Shown here: piece after piece, positions 16,919 through 25,758 of the stretch
Layout of the letters: each line of letters starts with the position of its first letter
Numbering within the stretch: the first letter of the stretch is position 1
Assembly (NCBI GenBank): GCA_023426125.1
Contig: JAFABI010000065.1
Span: forward strand, 186,001 to 250,000
Length of the DNA stretch: 64,000 bases
From: Bacillota bacterium
Lineage (GTDB): Bacteria; Bacillota; Clostridia; Acetivibrionales; DTU013
Reading direction: 5' to 3'
Made by a program: the position numbers and the translations under genes
The notes under the pieces: generated by a model
The model's input: only the letters and a program-made list of their open reading frames with translations
What the model was told of the DNA's origin: nothing
The model's database searches: none

Positions 16919-18247
16919 TTACAGAAGATTGTCGATTGCTGCTTTAGCATCAAGAAGAGCTTTTTTAGCATCCTTTTGATCCATAAGAAATGCTTGTATT
17001 TCATTGCCTATAATGTCTGTCATGGCAGCTACGCTTGCTGTATGAGGTCTGGGTATGCATGTATTAATAATGTCAGCCTGAACAGCCATGACCCTGTTTT
17101 TCTCAAGTATTGTTTTGTCGGCTAATAAGGAATTTCGCACAGGGGTAAGGTTTAAGTCCAAAGTGTATTGCCTGGACACATTTGAATCAGTCAGTGCCAT
17201 ACAGGTAACAGCTGCCGCTTCTTTATGTTTTGAGCTATTAAGAACACCTAAACTCCAGGTATTGCTGGCGGTTGCAGGTTTCTTATTGTAAGGTGGGGCA
17301 GCATAACTGGTCTTATCTACAATAGTAGAAAATTTGGGGTCATCAAGGTTATTTGTATAGGTGGAAACGTAGATGTCACTGGCGATATTACCTTGTCCAA
17401 ATAAGGCCACGGATTCATCCCATCCACGGTTGATAGCGCCGGGTAGGGAATACTTCTGTAAAGCTTTTATGAACTCAAGGGTTTCCAAAGCTTCCTGTCC
17501 GTCTAATAAACATGTCTTCATATCATCGGAGAGGACACTTCCACCATTGGAGTACAGGAGAGTAAGGAATAAATCGCTGGCGGTAGGTTTCAGGCTCAAG
17601 CCTACACCGTAAACACCGTCTTTGGTGTTTTCTGCGGCAACTTCAAGCCATTCATCCCATGTCTTGGGAGGGGAAGAAATGAGGTCATTACGGTAGACAA
17701 ACAAAACGTTATTTAACTTCCAGGGAATACTGTAGATTTGTCCATTATAGGAGTTCATATCCCACATAGCGGTAACAACGTCATCGACATTGTATTTTTC
17801 TACACCATACAAAGTCTTATCCGCAAGGTAATCATCCAATGGAGCCAGCCAGCCACCGGAACAAAACTCACCGAGCCAGTAATCGCATAGAGCGATGACA
17901 TCAAAGGAACCGGCATTTGTAGACGCATCCAAAACGATCTTGTCATGCAGGTTGGCAAATGCAACAGTTTCCATCTTCACCGTAAGTCCGGTTTCCTGAT
18001 GCAGCTGATCCAACCTTTTTTGCATCGGGGGTACTTCGTTGGCGTTGCTGTGCCGCAGCATGTTAATAGTAACGCCTTCGAATGATTTTTCTGGTTTCTG
18101 CCCGTTTTTTTCCTGTGCGGCTGAGGTAGCATCCTTTGCCGGACCCGTGGTGCTGCAACCAGACAGCATGAATAGAGTAGAGATGACCGCTAAACAGATG
18201 GCAAAGACTTTCGGGGAAATTTTACTTCTGAGAAATACACTTGACAT
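16919..18247 (-). CDS. extracellular solute-binding lipoprotein of an ABC importer (UgpB/MalE class)
   Basis: A 442-residue binding protein with signal sequence and lipobox (MLSGC), then the two-lobe fold of family 1 binding proteins (VDDVVTAMWDMNSYNGQIYS, then NTWSLGVLNSSKHKEAA). GGGAGG lies upstream of the ATG. It is encoded between the amidohydrolases and its permeases in the 12 kb operon, and so probably imports the compound that the operon's glycosidase and diacid enzymes process. Confidence 0.88.
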   Translation of the reverse strand: MSSVFLRSKISPKVFAICLAVISTLFMLSGCSTTGPAKDATSAAQEKNGQKPEKSFEGVTINMLRHSNANEVPPMQKRLDQLHQETGLTVKMETVAFANLHDKIVLDASTNAGSFDVIALCDYWLGEFCSGGWLAPLDDYLADKTLYGVEKYNVDDVVTAMWDMNSYNGQIYSIPWKLNNVLFVYRNDLISSPPKTWDEWLEVAAENTKDGVYGVGLSLKPTASDLFLTLLYSNGGSVLSDDMKTCLLDGQEALETLEFIKALQKYSLPGAINRGWDESVALFGQGNIASDIYVSTYTNNLDDPKFSTIVDKTSYAAPPYNKKPATASNTWSLGVLNSSKHKEAAAVTCMALTDSNVSRQYTLDLNLTPVRNSLLADKTILEKNRVMAVQADIINTCIPRPHTASVAAMTDIIGNEIQAFLMDQKDAKKALLDAKAAIDNLL

Positions 18248-18338
18248 TATGATTGCCTCCCTTTATTTATTTTCACATGCCTTGTCCGTACTGACGACGG
18301 TGGGGCTTTGTGCCTCAAGATTTAGATCGTTTACCGGC

Positions 18339-19121
18339 TCATATATTAAGCCCAAACAATTTGGCGGCGTTTTTGTAGTAGATTTTCTCCATAACCTCAT
18401 CGGAAAGATTCATATTGTTCCTTGTCCCCTCCAGAACAGGCCGCTCGAGACAGTTGGTGTAGAATGGAATGTCACTGCCGAAAAGTATTCTATCTGCACC
18501 AAGGAACTCTATGGTGCCGCCTAACGAATTATGAATCCAGATGCAGCGGGCTATGTCGATATATACATTTGGGTGCTTGGAGGCCATGTCCTTGGAACTC
18601 CCCACATGCGTCATGCACGAAAGAGCGTAACCGTTAATAAATGTAATATCCGGGAATGCTTCCGCCAATCGCCCCAGCTTAAAGGGCTGGTTCAGCACAG
18701 CATATGGCGCAGTGTTCAGAAGCACAATCTTTCCGGAATACCGGTTGACAGCCTCCATTAATTTGAACATATCAGCGTGGTCAACAATACGGCCTGAGAA
18801 GCTATTGTCGAAGGCAAGACCGGCAAGGCCTAACTCTCCAAAGCACCGGTGCACTTCCTCCGCAGCCTTCGGACCGTTTCTGGGGTCAACAGCTCCTAAG
18901 CCGGCTACGAACCGGTCTGGGTATTTCCTAAGACATGCGGCAATATTATCGTTTTGCTCCCTGGAACTGCTGATTCCCTGCGGCAGTGGGTAGGTGAGGA
19001 TCGGTGAAATAATGCCTTTTGCGATACCATTGCGCTCCATGGCCCGCAGTGTATCCTCTACATGGAATGGCACCTCGCTCCCATATCCAACCTCTACGTG
19101 AACATCAATAATCTTTTCCAT
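18339..19121 (-). CDS. COG2159-type amidohydrolase with degenerate metal site
   Basis: A TIM-barrel protein of about 260 residues, paralogous to its upstream neighbour (19176-19964). Family members include ACMSD, gamma-resorcylate decarboxylase and 4-oxalomesaconate hydratase. The metal motif after strand 1 reads DVHVE instead of D.H.H, and the strand-5 histidine (IHP in the paralogue) is replaced by NGY, while the late aspartate (LFGSD) is kept. It may bind metal differently or have lost activity. The ATG at 19121 has GAGGG nine bases upstream; an earlier in-frame start lacks support. It lies between the paralogue and the importer genes in one operon. Confidence 0.8.
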   Translation of the reverse strand: MEKIIDVHVEVGYGSEVPFHVEDTLRAMERNGIAKGIISPILTYPLPQGISSSREQNDNIAACLRKYPDRFVAGLGAVDPRNGPKAAEEVHRCFGELGLAGLAFDNSFSGRIVDHADMFKLMEAVNRYSGKIVLLNTAPYAVLNQPFKLGRLAEAFPDITFINGYALSCMTHVGSSKDMASKHPNVYIDIARCIWIHNSLGGTIEFLGADRILFGSDIPFYTNCLERPVLEGTRNNMNLSDEVMEKIYYKNAAKLFGLNI

Positions 19122-19175
19122 GTTGATTTGCCCTCGCAATCTATTTCAAATTTTAGTCATATATAAACCTGCGGA

Positions 19176-19964
19176 TTAAATGTCCAGTTTGAAGAGCCGC
19201 TTGGCATTCTCAGAAAAGATCCGCTCTTTGTCGGCCTCCGAGATCAATGCTGCTTCAATGATGTGCTTGTCGGGACAGTAGCCGATTTCCCGAAAGGAAG
19301 GATTGTCGGTACCAAACAGGATGCGGTCAGCTCCGATAAGTTCTACTGCTTCCTCAATTACAAAATCGTGGTTTGTCGCCATACAAGTATCTACACAGAC
19401 ATTCGGACACTCTTTGGCGACCTGCGCGGTTGCCAGGAAATGGGTGCGGTTCATCATCGGATGGATCATGATGAATGACATTTGCGGAAAAGATTTAATC
19501 AGGTCCATTGCCATGAACGGTGGCTCCAGGAAAGAGTGTATCGCAGTATGCAGCGCGATTACGGCGTCAGGATACTTGGATGCCCGCTGCACCAGATTGT
19601 ACATCCGTTCAGATTTAATAGGAGTACCAAAAAAATCATTGTGAAACATAAGACCGGCCACGCCCAGTTCTGTAAATACCCTGTCAACCTCATCCAGCCC
19701 GGCGTTTCCATAGCGCGGCTCCACTTGGGCAAGCACACGCAGGAACCGGTCACTGTGGTTTTCCGCAACCCTGACAATCATATCATGCATCTGCGCCATA
19801 TCCTTTATTCCCTCCGGATCCCCAAAACCGACTTTAGGGAAGACAATTGCGTGATCAATGCCATTCCGGTCCATCAGGTCCAATGAAACCTGTGCTTCTT
19901 TGGGCATGTCCAAGTGGGAACTCTTTGTCTGTAAATGTACATGTACGTCGATAATTTTGTACAT
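19176..19964 (-). CDS. COG2159-type metal-dependent amidohydrolase
   Basis: A 262-residue TIM-barrel enzyme with the expected metal ligands: HVH after strand 1 (IIDVHVHLQT), IHP near residue 170 (FIMIHPMMNR) and LFGTDNPSF near the end. The superfamily hydrolyses C-N or C-O bonds, opens lactones, hydrates or decarboxylates; the reaction cannot be told from sequence. In this operon it follows a beta-glucuronidase gene and a PrpF-like isomerase gene. LigJ-type hydratases of this same family work with PrpF-like isomerases in lignin pathways, so a hydratase or lactonase role is plausible. Confidence 0.82.
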   Translation of the reverse strand: MYKIIDVHVHLQTKSSHLDMPKEAQVSLDLMDRNGIDHAIVFPKVGFGDPEGIKDMAQMHDMIVRVAENHSDRFLRVLAQVEPRYGNAGLDEVDRVFTELGVAGLMFHNDFFGTPIKSERMYNLVQRASKYPDAVIALHTAIHSFLEPPFMAMDLIKSFPQMSFIMIHPMMNRTHFLATAQVAKECPNVCVDTCMATNHDFVIEEAVELIGADRILFGTDNPSFREIGYCPDKHIIEAALISEADKERIFSENAKRLFKLDI

Positions 19965-20005
19965 TCGCTTACACCTCCAAAATTAATAATATTCTGTAGT
20001 TTCGC

Positions 20006-21781
20006 TTATCCTCGGGTTTCTTTCAGCTTTTGGTAGGATTTCTGCAGCGTATAAAATGCCAGTTTCCTGGTCTCTCTGTCCGCTGCAACGAGCCCCTTCC
20101 GGTTAAAGCCGCGCTGAAACTGATTTTGTCTTCTTGGCGACCTAAAATCGAACAGAATCCAGGGAATAATCCCTTTTACTTTGTCAAAGCTCAGTAGAAT
20201 TTCCAATTGCTTGCGATAGAAATTTTCCTGGTATTCCTCGGTAAACAATACATTGTCAGTACCATTGTATCCCGCAAGCGCATCGGCTCCAAATTCTGAA
20301 ATCAACACCGGTTTACCGGACTGCAGGTTAGACAATTCCTTTGACAGATCCCCCATATTGTTTCTATACCATCCAAAATATTCATTAATGCCGATTATGT
20401 CCACATATTCCGTCAGCCTGTCTTCCAAAACAAGATTGTCATAATTCACAAGGCATGCCGCGGACACAGGCCGTGTTTCGTCCAAACGCTTATATTCCTC
20501 AATCAGCCTGCACATTAAAGTAAGTCTTTCGTCAGTGTCAGGGTTCTCGTTGCCTGCCGACCAGATGCATACGCTTGCCCGGTTTCTATCCCGAAGAACC
20601 AGTTCCTGCAATTGATTGAGCGCACATTTCTGTGTGTCGGGGTTATCGAACATTAATGTCCAGTAAACAGGTATCTCCTCCCAGAGCATCAGCCCCATCT
20701 CATCGGCGATAAGAGCTGCAATACGTGAGTGAGGGTAATGCGCCAGGCGTATAAAATTACAATTGAGCTCCCTCGCCATGGCGAAATTGTCACGTATAAC
20801 CTGTTCTGTGAAGGTTTTACCGAAATCGATATGATCCTCATGTATGCTTATTCCTCGCAGGAACAGAGGTTTTCCATTTAAAAGCAGCTCAGAGCCATGA
20901 ATACTTATTTCACGGAAGCCAATTTTGTCTTGCAGCACGTCATTTCCATACCGAATAATCACATCATAGAGCTTAGGATTTTCAGGACACCACAGGATTG
21001 GACCAGCGTTAATTTCAAGCTTGCCCTTTCCTCCTGAAATCTGAAATTGCTTACAGATTCCGAGTTCTGGGATCTCCACCGTGCAGTGGTCCACTTCACC
21101 CTCCACAGATACGGAGACATCAATTTTGTTGAACCGCCCATCCGGACGCAAACGGATAAACATGTCGCGCACGAACGCTGCCGGTACCCGATAAAGGTTC
21201 ACCGATCGGTATAGACCACCATAATTGAACCAGTCAGTATTGAGCGCTGGCACCCTGTCAGGGCGTCTGCTGTTGTTGACCATGACTACAAGCCGATTTT
21301 GTTCCTTTAGCATTCCCGTCACTTCGACACAGAATGGAGTGCTGCCACCCAAATGCCTGGCTATGTATTTTTGATTAAGCCAAACCCGACATTCATCGTT
21401 CGCACCTTCAAAGTATAAAAAAACCTTCTCCGCTTTTGAACCGGGCTTGAAACCGAATTTTCGCGAATACCAGGTCATGCCTTCGTAATATAAGCATTTA
21501 TGCGTTTCTGTGTTGAAAGAGGAAGGCACATGAACCAGTTCCATATGATCAAAGTCATAATCCATCGGCAGAGGCCGACCTTCTTTATCCGTTGTGACCT
21601 CATTGAACCATTTTTTGCGCATTCCATTCTCATAGGGATCAACCAAAAATCCCCATTCTCCGTCCAGGCTCTCAAAAGGGCGGTTGGTTGTCAGAATTAA
21701 GTCGTTCGGAGAGACGGGATCAATCTGGTAAGCTTTATCATAAGCTTCATCATGCAGTGCTAAATTAAAAATTTTTGGCAT
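20006..21781 (-). CDS. GH2 beta-glucuronidase
   Basis: A 591-residue intracellular GH2 enzyme with sugar-binding, immunoglobulin-like and TIM-barrel domains. The acid/base glutamate is in WSAGNENPDT (near 412) and the nucleophile in VLISEFGADA (near 496). The NxK motif that contacts the glucuronate carboxylate in beta-glucuronidases is present as GFNRKGLV near residue 566, which favours glucuronide over galactoside cleavage. It would release glucuronate and an aglycone from imported conjugates. AAAGGAG precedes the start. The next genes in the operon encode amidohydrolases, and the preceding one the PrpF-like isomerase. Confidence 0.88.
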   Translation of the reverse strand: MPKIFNLALHDEAYDKAYQIDPVSPNDLILTTNRPFESLDGEWGFLVDPYENGMRKKWFNEVTTDKEGRPLPMDYDFDHMELVHVPSSFNTETHKCLYYEGMTWYSRKFGFKPGSKAEKVFLYFEGANDECRVWLNQKYIARHLGGSTPFCVEVTGMLKEQNRLVVMVNNSRRPDRVPALNTDWFNYGGLYRSVNLYRVPAAFVRDMFIRLRPDGRFNKIDVSVSVEGEVDHCTVEIPELGICKQFQISGGKGKLEINAGPILWCPENPKLYDVIIRYGNDVLQDKIGFREISIHGSELLLNGKPLFLRGISIHEDHIDFGKTFTEQVIRDNFAMARELNCNFIRLAHYPHSRIAALIADEMGLMLWEEIPVYWTLMFDNPDTQKCALNQLQELVLRDRNRASVCIWSAGNENPDTDERLTLMCRLIEEYKRLDETRPVSAACLVNYDNLVLEDRLTEYVDIIGINEYFGWYRNNMGDLSKELSNLQSGKPVLISEFGADALAGYNGTDNVLFTEEYQENFYRKQLEILLSFDKVKGIIPWILFDFRSPRRQNQFQRGFNRKGLVAADRETRKLAFYTLQKSYQKLKETRG

Positions 21782-21846
21782 TTTGCTATCTCCTTTGAGA
21801 TATTAAAAAATAGTAGCAGCTTAATTTATTCAATTCATAAATTGGG

Positions 21847-23007
21847 TTATACAATTCTGCTTTTCCTGACAAATACATGGCCCTCCATGATAATCCTCGC
21901 CGTCCTGAAAATCATTATTTTCTGCATAACTGTATTTCCGTCTTTATCAATTGTTGCCTCAGCCGTTACAGGTATTTTACCTGCTGAATGTCCGATTTGA
22001 ATCGTAGAATTGTTTTTTGACTTTTCAGTGAGTGCTTCATATACAACACTGCCCTTTATTCTTGCGGCAGCTCCGGTGCAAACCGTCCCGCTTCCTGCAT
22101 AAGTTTTATTAATCATTCCCATCGTCGAAAGTCTGGCAACTAAATCAATATCTTCAGCTTTCATTCTCTTTCCGGTAAAACAAGTGTAATCCTGCGGTTT
22201 GGATATGATTACGATAAAAGGGAGATAATATGTTTTTTCCTTTGCCTCCCGCCAATCCTTCACCATTCCGATTAACTGACACGCCTTACCCCTGACAGCC
22301 TCTAATAAATCTACCAATTTCTTATTTCCATCAATTTCCTGCGGTGTCTCTATGCCTGTTATACCAAGGTCTTCAGCAGGGACGAATACTGTTATGGAAC
22401 CGGCATCAACAATTGAAACATGATACTCTCTTCCATTGTGTTTAATAATATCCTGTGCATTGCCTGTCGGTAAAAGGGTTCCAGTCTTCCCCCCAATAAC
22501 AGAGCTCCAATCAAGAGCAATTTGAGCACCTGTGCCCGGAACGCCATCTATTTCGAACATCCCTTCTACCGCGGACTTTCCATCCTTCACAGGTACTTCT
22601 GCCGTCAAAATTTTCCCGAGGTTTTTTAAGTGTATCCTTACAGTTGTTATAGGCTCGATAGCTTGTACAAGTCCATTATCAATAGCAAAAGGCCCGACTG
22701 CTGACGAAATGTTTCCACAATTACTGTTGAATTCAACCCGGGGTTCTTTAATGCTTACTTGCCCAAATGTATAATCAACATCTGCCTCCGGAATTGAAGA
22801 AGGTCCTATAATTGCCAGTTTACTCGTAAGCAAATCCGCTCCTCCGAGGCCATCAATCTGTCTGACATCCGGGCTACCGAATATGCCTAAAATAATTTTT
22901 TCTCTTAACGCAAGGTCTTTAGGCAATTCATTTTCCATAATAAATACGGCTTTGCTTGTCCCGCCTCTGACAATGGAACACTTGATAGCAATAGATTCAT
23001 TATTCAT
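21847..23007 (-). CDS. PrpF/methylitaconate delta-isomerase family protein
   Basis: A 386-residue member of the PrpF family, related to diaminopimelate epimerase. Known members shift a double bond in unsaturated di- or tricarboxylates: PrpF (aconitates), Mii of Eubacterium barkeri (3-methylitaconate to dimethylmaleate), LigU (4-oxalomesaconate). Visible family marks are IVRGGTSKAVF, GLGGADLLTSKLAI, NCGNISSAVGPFAI and GSGTVCTGAAARI. An ATG with GAGGTGG eight bases upstream was chosen. It lies just after the LeuD-like subunit gene, as expected for an isomerase feeding a hydro-lyase. Itaconate/citraconate or alkyl derivatives are reasonable candidate substrates, but this is inference. Confidence 0.85.
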   Translation of the reverse strand: MNNESIAIKCSIVRGGTSKAVFIMENELPKDLALREKIILGIFGSPDVRQIDGLGGADLLTSKLAIIGPSSIPEADVDYTFGQVSIKEPRVEFNSNCGNISSAVGPFAIDNGLVQAIEPITTVRIHLKNLGKILTAEVPVKDGKSAVEGMFEIDGVPGTGAQIALDWSSVIGGKTGTLLPTGNAQDIIKHNGREYHVSIVDAGSITVFVPAEDLGITGIETPQEIDGNKKLVDLLEAVRGKACQLIGMVKDWREAKEKTYYLPFIVIISKPQDYTCFTGKRMKAEDIDLVARLSTMGMINKTYAGSGTVCTGAAARIKGSVVYEALTEKSKNNSTIQIGHSAGKIPVTAEATIDKDGNTVMQKIMIFRTARIIMEGHVFVRKSRIV

Positions 23008-23050
23008 AATAATATCCACCTCATTAAACTAAAGTTTTAGGCAGCTACCC

Positions 23051-23557
23051 TTACTTGTGATTAATAGTATGTTCCAGATGAGCAATCAGCCCTCCATCCT
23101 CTATCAATTGCAATATATGGTCAGGTAAAGCTGTGCACTTATATTCCTTTCCGGTGGTATGGCTGCGGATTAATCCAATAGAAACATCTACCTCCAGTTT
23201 ATCACCTTCGGCTATTTCCGAAGCTCCTTCACATATAAGAACCTTGAGCCCGATGTTTATAGCGTTTCTATAAAAGATTCTGGCGAAAAATTCCGCAATG
23301 ACTACTGAAATACCACTGTTTTTGATTACCAAAGGCGCCGTCTCACGGCTGGAACCTGAGCCAAAGTTCTTCCCCGCTACTATAATGTCTCCAGGCTTAA
23401 CTTTTTTTGAAAATTCAGGATCCGCTCCTTCCATTGCATGAGCTGTCATTTCTTCCATGCTCAGTTCCATGTACTGGGCCGGATTGATAAAATCAGTGTT
23501 AATATTGTCCCCGAATTTATGCACTATGCCACAGATAAGTTTCTTCTCCATATCCAT
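23051..23557 (-). CDS. LeuD-like hydro-lyase small subunit
   Basis: The 168-residue small (swivelling) subunit of an isopropylmalate dehydratase / dimethylmalate dehydratase-type enzyme. The substrate-recognition loop GKNFGSGSSRETAP and the opening GIVHKFGDNINTDFI are intact. It works with the Fe-S large subunit encoded immediately upstream (five bases away). No leuA or leuB lies nearby, and the operon is catabolic in character, so a role in leucine synthesis is unlikely; a dedicated citraconate or substituted-maleate hydratase is a better guess. Confidence 0.88.
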   Translation of the reverse strand: MDMEKKLICGIVHKFGDNINTDFINPAQYMELSMEEMTAHAMEGADPEFSKKVKPGDIIVAGKNFGSGSSRETAPLVIKNSGISVVIAEFFARIFYRNAINIGLKVLICEGASEIAEGDKLEVDVSIGLIRSHTTGKEYKCTALPDHILQLIEDGGLIAHLEHTINHK

Positions 23558-23562
23558 TCCTC

Positions 23563-24819
23563 CTATATCTCCCGAGGATCAGTCAGTCTGCCGGTTAATG
23601 CAGTGGCCGCAGCAGTAGCGGCGGAAACCAGATATACCTCAGCCTCTCTGCTGCCCATTCTACCTCTGAAATTTCTATTCGTGGTAGAAACGCATCTCTC
23701 TCCGTCTGCAAGTAAACCGGAATGGTACCCTACACATGCGCCACATGTAGGCGCAAGGATTGTTGCCCCCGCCTCGGATAAAATATTCAATATCCCAATC
23801 CTGGCAGCTTGTTCCCATATTTTCTTGGAACTTGGTGATATCTCCAATTTGCATTCCCTGCTCAGGCGCTTGCCTTCCAGTATTTTTGCCGCTGCCATTA
23901 AATCGGTAAGTCGGCCGCCTGTACAGGAACCAATGTATACACGATCAATCCGAGTCCCGGCAACACCCTTTACATCACAAACATTATCAACCTCATGAGG
24001 GCAAGCCACCTGAGGCACCAAATCTTCCGCCCGATAAGACAATTTAGATTTGTAAGCAGCATCCGGATCGCTTTGCATTGGATAATAGGGTTTTGTGCAT
24101 CCTATCTCTTTAAGGAAGGCTTCAGTTTTATTATCCGCTTCTATAAGACCGGTCTTTGCCCCTGCTTCAACTACCATATTGCAAATGCACATTCTGTCAT
24201 CCATAGCAAGATTGCTGATTGTACCTCCACAAAACTCCATTGCCTGGTATGTAGCCCCCGAATGTCCTACATCCTTAATTGTGCGTAGAAAGATATCCTT
24301 GCCCATTACCCCTTCAGATAGTTTTCCTTCCCAGGTAATCTTCATAGATTCAGGCACCCGCAGCCATATTTCTCCTGTGGCCAGAACGCCTACCATTTCA
24401 GTCGAACCGATTCCAGTCCCGAAACAACCAAACGCCCCTGCTGTAACGGTATGGGAGTCAACCCCCACCAGAAGCGTTCCCGGTAAATCGTATCCGTTTT
24501 CCGCCAATATCTGATGGCAAGGCCCACATTCTTCGAAATAATTATCGATATGATACTCTTTACTCCATCGACGGCTGAAGTTCACAATATTTGCCTGCGC
24601 AGCACTGGCAGAAGGGGTGTAATGGTCACAGACCAATACTGTTTTTGACCGATCCCAAATATCCACGCCCAGTTTCTTCAACCCCGAATCGACATACCAG
24701 GGACCCAAGGTATCGTCCAGCATAGCACAATCCACTTTCCCCATCACAATCTCGCCTGCGGTAACTTGCTCTTTCCCAGAGCAACGCGCTAATATTTTTT
24801 CAGCCAGTGTTTTACCCAT
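23563..24819 (-). CDS. LeuC/DmdA-like hydro-lyase large subunit (aconitase superfamily)
   Basis: A 418-residue aconitase-family protein that carries the [4Fe-4S] cluster for dehydration/hydration of 2-hydroxy diacids. Substrate and cluster motifs are visible: VDSHTVTAGAFGCFGTGIGS, GSCTGGRLTD and the paired cysteines in APTCGACVGYHSG. The open frame continues 45 bases upstream, but the ATG at 24819 is closely preceded by purine-rich GGAAGGG/AAAGGA sites and does not overlap the lyase gene. It forms a heteromer with the LeuD-like protein. 2-isopropylmalate, 2,3-dimethylmalate, citramalate and homoaconitate enzymes all belong to this family. Confidence 0.88.
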   Translation of the reverse strand: MGKTLAEKILARCSGKEQVTAGEIVMGKVDCAMLDDTLGPWYVDSGLKKLGVDIWDRSKTVLVCDHYTPSASAAQANIVNFSRRWSKEYHIDNYFEECGPCHQILAENGYDLPGTLLVGVDSHTVTAGAFGCFGTGIGSTEMVGVLATGEIWLRVPESMKITWEGKLSEGVMGKDIFLRTIKDVGHSGATYQAMEFCGGTISNLAMDDRMCICNMVVEAGAKTGLIEADNKTEAFLKEIGCTKPYYPMQSDPDAAYKSKLSYRAEDLVPQVACPHEVDNVCDVKGVAGTRIDRVYIGSCTGGRLTDLMAAAKILEGKRLSRECKLEISPSSKKIWEQAARIGILNILSEAGATILAPTCGACVGYHSGLLADGERCVSTTNRNFRGRMGSREAEVYLVSAATAAATALTGRLTDPREI

Positions 24820-24851
24820 GTCCTTTTTCCCTTCCTTACTTATCATATCCT

Positions 24852-25754
24852 TCATGCGATGCAACTGGTCATTTCAATATGAAGCTGGTGACCGCTATAA
24901 TTACCTTGAATTTCTTCGTACATTTCCCTGGCTACCGGCAAGAGCTTCTGAAAGTCTATCCCGGTATTCACTCCGCTTTTTTGCAGTAACCAAACAAAGT
25001 CCTCGGTGGCAGTGTTTCCAGACGCGCCAGGAGCAAAGGGACAGCCCCCCAGTCCACCTAGTGCAGTATGTATAATATCAGCTCCATTTGAGGCCGCTGT
25101 CCAACTATTTAATATACCATTATTTCGAGTATCGTGCATATGAGCTAAAAGTGTTAATTGTGGAAACTCCTTCCTAACCGCCTGGAAAGTTCTTTCCACC
25201 TGTGCCGGGTTAGCCATCCCGATAGTATCAGCCAGTTCAACTTTGGTGATTCCAAGCTTTACGCCACGATCAATATACTCAAGAATTTTTCCCAACGGTG
25301 TTTCACCTTCAAATGGGCATCCAAAAGCAGTGGCAAAAGAAAGAATCACTTTCAATTCCGGTATTGTTCCGCGTATCTCCATCAATCCTGCAAAAGATTC
25401 TTCATGGGTTCTTCCTACGTTTGCTTTATTGTGACTTTCGGAAATTGAAATCACATAGGAAACCTCCCTCAAACCTGACTCCACAGCAGCTTTAGCCCCA
25501 TATAAATTGGGTACCAGTGCATTCAGCAATTTATCTGGATAGTCCCTGGTAATGTTCTCCGCCACTTCCCGGGCATCCTTCATTTGGGGCACTACCTTGG
25601 GACTGACAAAAGAGTTCAGCTGCATTGTATGTATACCTGCATCAAGCATCCTTCTTATCAGTGAAATTTTTTTTTCCGTAGAGATAAACTCCTTCAAATT
25701 TTGCCATCCATCCCGGGGGCAAACCTCCATTATTTCAACATGTTTTTTTTCCAT
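24852..25754 (-). CDS. HMG-CoA lyase-type enzyme (possible (R)-citramalyl-CoA lyase)
   Basis: A 300-residue DRE-TIM metallolyase. The catalytic Arg-Asp pair is in VCPRDGWQN (residues 14-15), the metal histidines in LAHMHDT (205, 207), and the lyase-defining cysteine loop is GGLGGCPFAPGASGN (Cys238), which separates it from isopropylmalate synthases. The family cleaves 3-hydroxy-3-methylacyl-CoA to acetyl-CoA plus a ketone: HMG-CoA to acetoacetate, or (R)-citramalyl-CoA to pyruvate in Chloroflexus. It follows the CoA-transferase gene by four bases, the same pairing as the Chloroflexus citramalate CoA-transferase and lyase. Substrate unproven. Confidence 0.88.
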   Translation of the reverse strand: MEKKHVEIMEVCPRDGWQNLKEFISTEKKISLIRRMLDAGIHTMQLNSFVSPKVVPQMKDAREVAENITRDYPDKLLNALVPNLYGAKAAVESGLREVSYVISISESHNKANVGRTHEESFAGLMEIRGTIPELKVILSFATAFGCPFEGETPLGKILEYIDRGVKLGITKVELADTIGMANPAQVERTFQAVRKEFPQLTLLAHMHDTRNNGILNSWTAASNGADIIHTALGGLGGCPFAPGASGNTATEDFVWLLQKSGVNTGIDFQKLLPVAREMYEEIQGNYSGHQLHIEMTSCIA

Positions 25755-25758
25755 TTAT

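Noticed and set aside
18339..23007. Protocatechuate/gallate 4,5-cleavage pathway (LigU-like PrpF plus LigJ-like amidohydrolase)
   Set aside because: The families match, but there is no ring-cleavage dioxygenase or CHA aldolase, and the organism appears anaerobic; the CoA-transferase and lyase fit another route better.
23051..24819. Leucine biosynthesis leuCD
   Set aside because: No leuA or leuB; placed among CoA-transferase, lyase, isomerase and glycosidase genes under a sugar-type repressor.
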